Assembly: GCA_013867245.1 (NCBI GenBank)
Contig: JACENB010000169.1
Coordinates: 1-11,416, forward strand
From: Nitrosopumilaceae archaeon
Lineage (GTDB): Archaea; Thermoproteota; Nitrososphaeria; Nitrososphaerales; Nitrosopumilaceae
DNA: 11,416 nucleotides
Direction of reading: 5' to 3'
Positions 5,644 through 11,416 of the stretch are shown in pieces (positions within the stretch are counted from its first letter, which is position 1; each line of letters begins with the position of its first letter). The notes under the pieces were generated by a model. It had not been told where the DNA came from and did not search any database. It worked only from the letters and a program-made list of their open reading frames with translations. The position numbers and the translations under genes are program-made.

Positions 5644-8600
5644 AAACGAATCCTTGAAAAAAATTCTTGTACTTGGTAGTGGTGCAATAAAAATTGGTGA
5701 AGCTGGAGAATTTGATTATTCTGGAAGTCAATGTCTAAAAGCAATTCATGAAGATGGACTCAAAAGTGTTTTAATTAATCCAAACATTGCAACAATTCAA
5801 ACTGATACTAGATTTGCAGACCAAGTGTATCTATTACCTGTAACTCCCAAGTATGTTGAATCTATTATAGAAAAAGAAAGACCTGATGGAATCATGTTGG
5901 CTTATGGTGGTCAGACTGCACTTAATTGTGGTGTCAATCTTGAAGATGCTGGAATTCTCAAAAAATATGGTGTTAATGTTCTTGGAACTCAAGTTCAGGG
6001 AATTAAAAATACTGAAGACAGACAGCTTTTCAAGGATCAAATGAAGGCTGCAGGAGTTCCTGTGCTCAAAAGTAAGACTGTAACAAACTTTGATGATGCA
6101 AAAAAGGCTGCAGAAGAACTATGTTATCCTGTGATAATTCGTGTGGCTTACACGCTTGGTGGGCGTGGAGGTGGAATTGCACATAATGAAATTGAACTTC
6201 ATGAAATTGTTGAACGTGGTGTTAAGGCCAGTCTTGTTGGCCAGGTATTAATTGAAGAATACATTGGACATTGGAAACAAATCGAATATGAAGTCATGCA
6301 AGACTATGATGGGAATAATGTAATCGTATGTAATATGGAAAATGTTCTGTCTATGAAAGTTCATACTGGTGATAATATTGTAGTTGCTCCTTCACAAACA
6401 ATTGACAATCATGAATATCATGTGTTGCGTTCTGCAGCATTGCGTGCAACAAAACATGTTGGAATAGTTGGAGAATGTAACATACAGTATGCATTAGATT
6501 CTGATTCTGACAGATATGTTGCAATTGAAATTAATCCACGTCTTTCACGTTCATCAGCTCTTGCAAGTAAAGCAACTGGTTATCCACTTGCATACATGTC
6601 TGCAAAAATTGGATTGGGTTATAATTTATCTGAACTTGTAAATAGAATCACAAAAAGTACTACTGCTTGTTTTGAACCCTCTCTTGATTATGTTGTATGT
6701 AAGCATCCGCGATGGGACTTTTCTAAATTTGAACTTGTAAATCGTAAACTCGGAGTTACGATGAAATCTGTTGGTGAAGTTATGGCCGTTGGTAGAACCT
6801 TTGAGGAATCTTTACAAAAAGCAATCCGAATGCTTGACATTGGAAATGATGGACTTGTATTGAATCGTACAAATGGGAAAAAATACACTGAAGAGGAAAT
6901 TGAATACAAACTTTCACACCATGATGATGAAATACTGTATAATGTTGCAATTGCACTAAAAATGGGAATTTCTGTAAATAGAATTTACAAATTATCTGCA
7001 ATTGATCCTTGGTTTATTGAAAAAATACAAAATATTGTAGACACTGAGGCCAAACTCCAAGAATCTGAACTTGATGAATCTATGATGTGGGAAGCAAAGA
7101 AAATGGGGTTTTCCGACAAACAAATTGCCAAATCCAAGAACAAAGACCCTGATGAAATCCGTCAAACACGCAAGAAATTGGGAGTAATTCCATCAGTAAA
7201 GCAGATTGATACATTAGCTGCAGAGTGGCCTGCTGTTACAAACTATCTGTACCTCACTTATGGTGGCAATTCTAATGACATCTCAGTTCCTGTAGATGAG
7301 AAAGGAATAATCGTTGTTGGGGCTGGTCCATATAGAATTGGAAGTAGTGTAGAATTTGATTGGGGTACGGTGAATATGGTATGGGGATTACAAGAAAATG
7401 GGGAGAAGCATGTTTCCGTAGTTAATTGTAATCCTGAAACTGTTTCAACAGATTATGATATTTGTACAAGATTGTACTTTGAAGAACTAACTCAAGAGCG
7501 TCTTCTTGATATTACTGAATTTGAAAATCCAAAAGGTGTGATTACTTGTGTTGGTGGGCAAACTGCAAATAATTTAACTCCTGGTCTTGCACAACGTGGA
7601 ATAAACATAATGGGAACTAGTGCAATAGATGTTGATAGAGCAGAAGACCGTTCTAAATTTAGTGCTGAACTTGATAAACTGCACATACAACAACCAAAAT
7701 GGCAAGCATTTTCAAATCTTAGTGAAGCAAAAAGTTTTGCTCAAGAAGTTGAATTCCCAGTAATAGTTAGACCTTCTTACGTTTTGTCTGGAGCTGCAAT
7801 GAAAGTTGTTTGGTCTCAAGATGAACTTAAAACATATGTGAAAGAAGCAACAGATGTTTCCCCTGATCATCCTGTTGTAATATCAAAATTCATGTTAAAT
7901 TCACTTGAAGTTGATGTTGATGGAATTAGTAATGGAAAAGAGGTAGTAATTGGTGCAATAGTTGAACACATTGACTCAGCTGGTGTGCACTCTGGTGATG
8001 CAATGATGTGTATTCCTCCATGGAGATTAAACAACAAAATTATTGAAACAATTAATGATTATACTAAAAAAATTGCATTAACATTTAATGTACGGGGACC
8101 GTTTAACTTGCAATTTTTAATACATGATGATCATGTTTATGTCATTGAACTGAACATCAGAGCTTCAAGGTCTATGCCATTTGTCTCAAAACTGGTTAAA
8201 ACAAACTTGATTTCATTAGCATCTAAGGCTATTTTGGACAAACCTTTGCCTAAAATCCCTGAAAACAAATGGCAAAAAATTACTAACTATGGAATCAAAG
8301 TACCTCAATTTTCATTTATGCAATTAGATGGTGCAGATATTGCATTAGGTGTTGAAATGCAATCTACTGGTGAAGCTGCTTGTTTTGGTAATAGTTTCTA
8401 TGATGCATTGTCAAAAGGTTTGACTTCCGTTGGATATAACCTACCTGACAAAGGAACTGCCCTTGTAACTGTTGGGGGCGCAACAAATAAAGAAAAACTT
8501 CTGCCTAGTATTGCAAAACTCAAACAGTTAGGATTCAAAATTTTAGCAACAGAACATACTGCTGAATTTTTTGAAGAAAAACTTGGTGATGTTGAAATTG

Positions 8601-8878
8601 TACACAAGATTTCAGAACCAGAAAGAAAACCAAACATATCTGATTTACTTTATGAGAAAAAGATAGACTTTATCATAAATATTCCAAGTACTCTATCTTT
8701 GGAAAAATATGTGGGAATGCTTGATGATGAATATCAGATACGAAGAAAATCTTTGGAGCTGGGAATTCCTGTTTTGACAACTCTTGAGTTGGCAGATTCT
8801 TTTGTTAAAACTTTGGAATGGCTTAAAGACAACAAACCTACAGTAGATCCAATTGCTCCTTACGACAAGTATGAATAA
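5636..8878 (+). CDS. carB: Carbamoyl-phosphate synthase large subunit
   Basis: CarB uses ammonia from CarA, bicarbonate and two ATP to form carbamoyl phosphate. The 1080 residues (E. coli CarB has 1073) show the full duplicated layout. The first ATP-grasp unit (about 1-400) begins LGSGAIKIGEAGEFDYSGSQ and has Glu298, Asn300 and Arg302 in EINPRLSRSSALASKATGYPLAY. The oligomerisation region covers about 400-550. The second ATP-grasp unit (about 555-935) starts near VVGAGPYRIGSSVEFDW and has Glu838, Asn840 and Arg842 in ELNIRASRSMPFVSK. The C-terminal MGS-like regulatory domain begins near GTALVTVGGATNKEKLL (940 onward). Stretches such as LINPNIATIQTD and KQIEYEVMQDYDGNNVIVCNMEN resemble the synthetase part of eukaryotic CAD more than E. 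coli CarB. No key residue appears lost. Confidence 0.97.
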   Translation: MPKNESLKKILVLGSGAIKIGEAGEFDYSGSQCLKAIHEDGLKSVLINPNIATIQTDTRFADQVYLLPVTPKYVESIIEKERPDGIMLAYGGQTALNCGVNLEDAGILKKYGVNVLGTQVQGIKNTEDRQLFKDQMKAAGVPVLKSKTVTNFDDAKKAAEELCYPVIIRVAYTLGGRGGGIAHNEIELHEIVERGVKASLVGQVLIEEYIGHWKQIEYEVMQDYDGNNVIVCNMENVLSMKVHTGDNIVVAPSQTIDNHEYHVLRSAALRATKHVGIVGECNIQYALDSDSDRYVAIEINPRLSRSSALASKATGYPLAYMSAKIGLGYNLSELVNRITKSTTACFEPSLDYVVCKHPRWDFSKFELVNRKLGVTMKSVGEVMAVGRTFEESLQKAIRMLDIGNDGLVLNRTNGKKYTEEEIEYKLSHHDDEILYNVAIALKMGISVNRIYKLSAIDPWFIEKIQNIVDTEAKLQESELDESMMWEAKKMGFSDKQIAKSKNKDPDEIRQTRKKLGVIPSVKQIDTLAAEWPAVTNYLYLTYGGNSNDISVPVDEKGIIVVGAGPYRIGSSVEFDWGTVNMVWGLQENGEKHVSVVNCNPETVSTDYDICTRLYFEELTQERLLDITEFENPKGVITCVGGQTANNLTPGLAQRGINIMGTSAIDVDRAEDRSKFSAELDKLHIQQPKWQAFSNLSEAKSFAQEVEFPVIVRPSYVLSGAAMKVVWSQDELKTYVKEATDVSPDHPVVISKFMLNSLEVDVDGISNGKEVVIGAIVEHIDSAGVHSGDAMMCIPPWRLNNKIIETINDYTKKIALTFNVRGPFNLQFLIHDDHVYVIELNIRASRSMPFVSKLVKTNLISLASKAILDKPLPKIPENKWQKITNYGIKVPQFSFMQLDGADIALGVEMQSTGEAACFGNSFYDALSKGLTSVGYNLPDKGTALVTVGGATNKEKLLPSIAKLKQLGFKILATEHTAEFFEEKLGDVEIVHKISEPERKPNISDLLYEKKIDFIINIPSTLSLEKYVGMLDDEYQIRRKSLELGIPVLTTLELADSFVKTLEWLKDNKPTVDPIAPYDKYE

Positions 8879-8946
8879 CTTTTTAAAATTTTAAGAAAGT
8901 TGTTTTTGAAATTTTTTAAAAGATCAAGGTTATACGAGTGTAACTT

Positions 8947-9261
8947 ATGAATAAATTATTGAATAAAGAACCTGATCGAATTGAACAATTAGTTTCTGAA
9001 AAACGTGTCAAATTACATCTTTTTGAGCCTAGTCAAAGAAAAATTTGGACAGTAGTGGGAAAGACTGAAGAACATTGGGTTGATCCTGATGGTTGTTTTT
9101 GTTCTTGTCCTGGATTTTATTTTGGTTCAATTAATGGTAAGACTTCTTGTTATCATTTGGATTCAATTCAATATGCAAAAAATCAAAATAAATTTGAAAC
9201 AATTATTTTTTCTGATGATGAGTTTTCTAGTTTTTTAACTGGTTTGATTTCAGATTTATAA
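8947..9261 (+). CDS. Stand-alone SWIM zinc-finger protein
   Basis: The 104-residue protein carries a SWIM-type motif: Cys52-x-Cys54, a 13-residue insert starting PGFYFGSINGKT, then Cys68-x-His70. SWIM fingers (CxC...CxH) bind zinc and serve in DNA or protein binding, and occur in SWI2/SNF2 ATPases, MuDR transposases and Sws1-type recombination partners. Here nothing but a short N-terminal helix (about 8-20), a strand pair (LHLFEPSQRKIWTVVG) and a C-terminal helix surrounds the finger, so it is probably a small adaptor or nucleic-acid binding protein. It is a single gene, 68 bases after carB, with an AT-rich possible promoter at 8912-8923 and no convincing Shine-Dalgarno site. The partner and role are unknown. 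Confidence 0.8.
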   Translation: MNKLLNKEPDRIEQLVSEKRVKLHLFEPSQRKIWTVVGKTEEHWVDPDGCFCSCPGFYFGSINGKTSCYHLDSIQYAKNQNKFETIIFSDDEFSSFLTGLISDL

Positions 9262-9309
9262 TTATTTATTATTAGAATATGTTATTAACTAGAAATTTAA
9301 TTGATTTAC

Positions 9310-9561
9310 ATGGATGACAACAAAATTAATTTAGAAATTGAAAAAATTGCAAATCTAATGGTTCATGATGATGTATCTTCTGATGAACAGGATGTGACAA
9401 AATTAGAAAAATATAGAGATCAAATTAAAATTGATTTAAATGTTGATGATGAAGAAGCCATGAAACTTGTTTACGAAACGTTAGTTTATAGAAAATTAAA
9501 AAGTTCAGATTCCAGTGACATGTTAGAAAAAGGCACTGATTTTGGTGCTGGATTTAGTTGA
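9310..9561 (+). CDS. Small acidic protein of unknown function
   Basis: I do not recognise this 83-residue protein. The ATG at 9310 is preferred over the TTG at 9301, since a TATA-like GTTATTAAC (9281-9289) lies about 25 bases before the ATG. The product is rich in Asp, Glu and Lys and probably helical, with segments INLEIEKIANLMV (residues 5-17) and DDEEAMKLVYETLVYRKLK near the middle; the tail GTDFGAGFS looks flexible. There is no cysteine pair, signal peptide or membrane helix. It follows the SWIM gene by 48 bases and ends 4 bases from a convergent gene. Codon use is like its neighbours, so it is likely a real gene, but no function can be given. Confidence 0.65.
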   Translation: MDDNKINLEIEKIANLMVHDDVSSDEQDVTKLEKYRDQIKIDLNVDDEEAMKLVYETLVYRKLKSSDSSDMLEKGTDFGAGFS

Positions 9562-9565
9562 CGAA

Positions 9566-9862
9566 TTATAACTGAACTGTATCAATATCGTCTTTTGAAA
9601 CTCCTTTCCAAAGTCCCACCATTCCTTCTGGTTCAACTTCATCAACTTTAGTAATTTGTTGAATTTTTATGTGATCCGGATTTGGTGGCATCCACAACAT
9701 TGCCATGTAATCACCAACATTTCCAACTTTAGTTGGTAATGCCATGGTGACTTTTTCACTTGTGAATCCTTTTGAGATCAGAGCATTCATTGCTTTTTCT
9801 TTAAGATCCATTCTTCCGTGTAGGAACAAATAGACATCTTTTTGAGTATCAATTTCTGCCAT
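9566..9862 (-). CDS. Conserved-looking 98-residue protein of unknown function
   Basis: I do not recognise this family. The soluble 98-residue protein begins with a strand-helix-strand pattern (DVYLFLHGRMDLKEKAMNALISKGFTSEKVTMALPT), then a hydrophobic loop DYMAMLWMPPNPDHIKIQQ and an acidic C-terminal part with EPEGMVGLWKGVSKDD. The Met- and Trp-containing MLWMPPNP segment and the glycines suggest a compact alpha/beta fold with a conserved surface. It has no metal-binding cysteines. The gene is divergent from the ATP synthase subunit F gene, separated by 88 bases, and a TATA-like GATTTAGTTTA lies on its strand near 9880-9890. Function cannot be assigned. Confidence 0.7.
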   Translation of the reverse strand: MAEIDTQKDVYLFLHGRMDLKEKAMNALISKGFTSEKVTMALPTKVGNVGDYMAMLWMPPNPDHIKIQQITKVDEVEPEGMVGLWKGVSKDDIDTVQL

Positions 9863-9921
9863 AACCAGATTAATTTGCTAAACTAAATCAATCTTTCCAG
9901 ATCTATTGTCTTCCAAAAAGG

Positions 9922-9930
9922 GTTAAATTA
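9922..9930 (+). promoter_or_regulatory. TATA element of the ATP synthase F gene
   Basis: GTTAAATTA is centred 25 bases before the ATG at 9951. This spacing fits a leaderless transcript, and there is no Shine-Dalgarno site between the element and the start codon. Confidence 0.4.
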
Positions 9931-9950
9931 CAATAAACAAGATTTGAACT

Positions 9951-10244
9951 ATGAAAATATTCACTGTAGGCAGTAAATCCTTTGTCACAAGTTTTCAATT
10001 GGCAGGCATTCCAGGAATAATTTCTGAAACTCCTGATTCTGCATTAACAGAAATAACAAAATTAACTGATGATTCTGATGTGGGACTAGTTTTAGTCAGT
10101 GATGATATTACTGAATCTATTAACGATGAATTAACTGCACTTAGAGCACAAAAATCTACTCTTGTCTTTGCATTACCTGCAACTGGAAGTGAAAAAACTG
10201 AGGTTGATTATAGAGTAATGTTGAAAAAGATTCTTGGTGTTTAA
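9951..10244 (+). CDS. atpF: A/V-type ATP synthase subunit F
   Basis: The 97-residue protein matches subunit F of archaeal and V-type ATP synthases in length and pattern. An initial strand MKIFTVGSKSFVTSFQLAGIPGI corresponds to the usual MKI-x-VIGD-x-x-TVxGFRLAG start. The second strand DVGLVLVSDDITESINDEL corresponds to the usual DIGLILITERIAEEI, then comes TLVFALPATG and a C-terminal helix YRVMLKKILGV. The subunit is part of the central stalk at the base of the catalytic head, where it helps couple rotation to ATP synthesis. The usual GD-E after the first strand is replaced by GSKS, so the sequence is somewhat divergent. No other ATP synthase gene is in the window; the gene stands alone between an unknown divergent gene and a dehydrogenase gene. 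Confidence 0.8.
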   Translation: MKIFTVGSKSFVTSFQLAGIPGIISETPDSALTEITKLTDDSDVGLVLVSDDITESINDELTALRAQKSTLVFALPATGSEKTEVDYRVMLKKILGV

Positions 10245-10252
10245 TCTAATCT

Positions 10253-10260
10253 ACTTATAC
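10253..10260 (+). promoter_or_regulatory. TATA element of the dehydrogenase gene
   Basis: ACTTATAC is centred about 26 bases before the ATG at 10282, within the 37-base gap after the subunit F gene. It suggests that the dehydrogenase has its own promoter and a leaderless message. Confidence 0.45.
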
Positions 10261-10281
10261 TCAATTTCTTAAAGTTATACT

Positions 10282-11310
10282 ATGAAAACCGCATCAGTGA
10301 AAGGTCCATCAATTATTTCCGTTGATGAAACTTCAAAACCCCAATTGAATTCTGGTGATATTTTAGTTCAAATGCATGCATGTGGAATTTGTGGTTCTGA
10401 TTTGGAAAAAGTATTTGGGCAATATGGTCAACCATCAATGCGATTGGGTCATGAACCTGCAGGAGTTGTTATAGATGTAGCATCTGATGTTGTAGATTTT
10501 AAAAAAGGTGATAGAGTATTCACTCACCATCATGTTTCTTGTTATGATTGTCATTTTTGTAATCATGGAAATGAAACAATGTGCAAAAAATATTCTGAAA
10601 CTAATTTGTCTCCTTGTGGCTTATCTGAAGAATATGTTGTACCTGCTTGGAACGTTTCACATGGTGGTGTTTTAAAAATTTCTGATTCTATAAGTTTTGA
10701 AGAAGCTGCAATGATTGAACCTTTAGCATGTTGCGTAAGAGCTTGGAAAAAATGTGAGTATAATGAAGGTGACTCAACTGCAATTTTTGGAGTTGGTCCA
10801 ACTGGAATGATGCATGTAATGCTTGCTCAGGCAAAAAAGTTTTCTAAAATATTTTGTTTTGATGTAAATGATTTTAGATTAGATTTTGCAAAAAAATTCA
10901 ACATAACTGAATCTATTTCTTCAATGGATGAAAATAGAAAACAGAAAATTTTAGATCAAACTAACAATTTGGGTGTTGATGTAGCAATTGTTGCAACTAG
11001 TAGCCTAAAAGCTCTTGAAGATGCAATTGATATGGTTAGAAAAGGAGGTACTGTAATGATGTTTGGTGTTCCTTCTAAAGGTGCTATGATTGATTTAGAT
11101 ATGAGCAAAGTTTACTCTAAAGAAATTACGCTTGTAACAAGCTATGCTGCATCTGATGATGATACTAAAGCAGCACTTGAATTAATTGAATCATCTAAAA
11201 TTGATGTAAAACAATTGATTACTCATACTTATTCTATATCTGATACCCAAAAAGCATTTGACCATGCAAAAACTGGTGATAACGCAATGAAGATTATCAT
11301 TACAAAATAA
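10282..11310 (+). CDS. Zinc-dependent medium-chain alcohol/polyol dehydrogenase
   Basis: The 342-residue protein is a complete zinc-containing medium-chain dehydrogenase. The catalytic zinc ligands are visible as Cys37 in CGICGSD, His57-Glu58 in GHEPAG and Glu146 in MIEPLACC. The structural zinc lobe has Cys87, Cys90, Cys93 and Cys101. The Rossmann fold has GVGPTG at 170-175, and Asp194 at the end of the second strand (FCFDVND) favours NAD over NADP. The overall style is that of sorbitol, threonine and sugar-alcohol dehydrogenases rather than ethanol dehydrogenase, so oxidation of a secondary alcohol on a polyol or sugar-like substrate is likely. The exact substrate cannot be read from the sequence. 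An LsrF-like aldolase gene follows after 46 bases, which could mean related carbohydrate chemistry. Confidence 0.9.
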   Translation: MKTASVKGPSIISVDETSKPQLNSGDILVQMHACGICGSDLEKVFGQYGQPSMRLGHEPAGVVIDVASDVVDFKKGDRVFTHHHVSCYDCHFCNHGNETMCKKYSETNLSPCGLSEEYVVPAWNVSHGGVLKISDSISFEEAAMIEPLACCVRAWKKCEYNEGDSTAIFGVGPTGMMHVMLAQAKKFSKIFCFDVNDFRLDFAKKFNITESISSMDENRKQKILDQTNNLGVDVAIVATSSLKALEDAIDMVRKGGTVMMFGVPSKGAMIDLDMSKVYSKEITLVTSYAASDDDTKAALELIESSKIDVKQLITHTYSISDTQKAFDHAKTGDNAMKIIITK

Positions 11311-11316
11311 GAAAGG

Positions 11317-11322
11317 CTTAAG
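11317..11322 (+). promoter_or_regulatory. Possible TATA element of the aldolase gene
   Basis: CTTAAG lies about 37 bases before the ATG at 11357 and, at the usual distance, would start transcription near 11345, leaving a leader of about 12 bases. That leader includes a purine-rich GAAGAGA that could act as a weak ribosome binding site. Confidence 0.3.
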
Positions 11323-11329
11323 AAAGGTA

Positions 11330-11337
11330 TTTTTTTT
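11330..11337 (+). terminator. Oligo-T terminator after the dehydrogenase gene
   Basis: Eight T residues begin 20 bases after the stop codon of the dehydrogenase gene. They look like an archaeal T-tract terminator, although the tract also falls between the next gene's likely TATA element and its start. Confidence 0.35.
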
Positions 11338-11356
11338 ATTTCAAAATCGAAGAGAA

Positions 11357-11416
11357 ATGGAATGGGGATTACAAAATAGATTATCTAGAATTATCAAACC
11401 TCACAATAATCGTGCA
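11357..11416 (+). CDS. LsrF/DhnA-like class I aldolase, N-terminal fragment
   Basis: Only the first 20 codons are inside the window. They read MEWGLQNRLSRIIKP followed by HNNRA, which resembles the M-(D/E)-WGxKNRLxxII start of LsrF-like and DhnA-type class I aldolases, TIM-barrel enzymes that use a lysine Schiff base. The catalytic lysine lies beyond the window edge. Related archaeal proteins act as fructose-bisphosphate aldolase, as the enzyme starting the alternative route to dehydroquinate, or as sugar-phosphate thiolase/aldolase, and these cannot be separated from 20 residues. The ATG at 11362 in another frame meets a stop after five codons and was discarded. Confidence 0.6.
   Translation, partial: MEWGLQNRLSRIIKPHNNRA

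Noticed and set aside
5834..8637. Several antisense open frames of 64-79 codons within carB
   Set aside because: They lie opposite conserved CarB domains, have no promoter or ribosome site, and resemble no protein; they are shadows of the coding strand.
8879..8923. Imperfect inverted repeat CTTTTTAAAATTT / AAATTTTTTAAAAG as a hairpin terminator
   Set aside because: The arms are pure A/T with a mismatch and an indel, which is expected by chance in such AT-rich DNA; the T-runs may still aid termination.

Overview
The window looks like the chromosome of an ammonia-oxidising archaeon of the Nitrosopumilus type (Thaumarchaeota/Nitrososphaerota). The DNA is strongly AT-rich and the genes are tightly packed. 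There is a CdvC (archaeal Vps4) gene, a TrmB-type regulator and an archaeal ATP synthase F subunit. Shine-Dalgarno sites are rare. Several genes have a TATA-like element about 25 bases before the start codon, as expected for leaderless archaeal transcripts. The taxon is inferred from gene content and protein style, not from a search.

Layout. 1-326 is the 3' end of a DHH/DHHA1 phosphoesterase. It converges on a leftward pair, a TrmB-family regulator (829-1989) followed by a RidA-family protein (346-801, TTG start). A 157-base divergent spacer (1990-2146) holds repeated GTAACT half-sites and a perfect palindrome, a candidate regulator site. Rightward from it runs a three-gene unit: a 187-residue protein that looks like a divergent ESCRT-III/CdvB protein, a 162-residue helical protein of unknown function, and cdvC.

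Next come carA and carB, which overlap by 8 bases and encode the two subunits of glutamine-dependent carbamoyl-phosphate synthetase for pyrimidine and arginine synthesis. carA has no usable ATG, GTG or TTG start and most probably begins at ATT 4492. The last part holds small single genes: a stand-alone SWIM zinc-finger protein, an acidic 83-residue protein, a leftward 98-residue unknown, an ATP synthase subunit F gene away from any other ATP synthase gene, a zinc-dependent medium-chain dehydrogenase, and the first 20 codons of an LsrF-like class I aldolase.

The most interesting part is 1990-4400. An apparent ESCRT-III-like protein and an unknown helical partner lie in one unit with the Vps4-type ATPase, opposite a TrmB regulator. 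This could be a regulated membrane-remodelling or division module with its own adaptor proteins. No stretch above 300 bases lacks a gene, and no tRNA, rRNA, CRISPR array or insertion sequence was seen.
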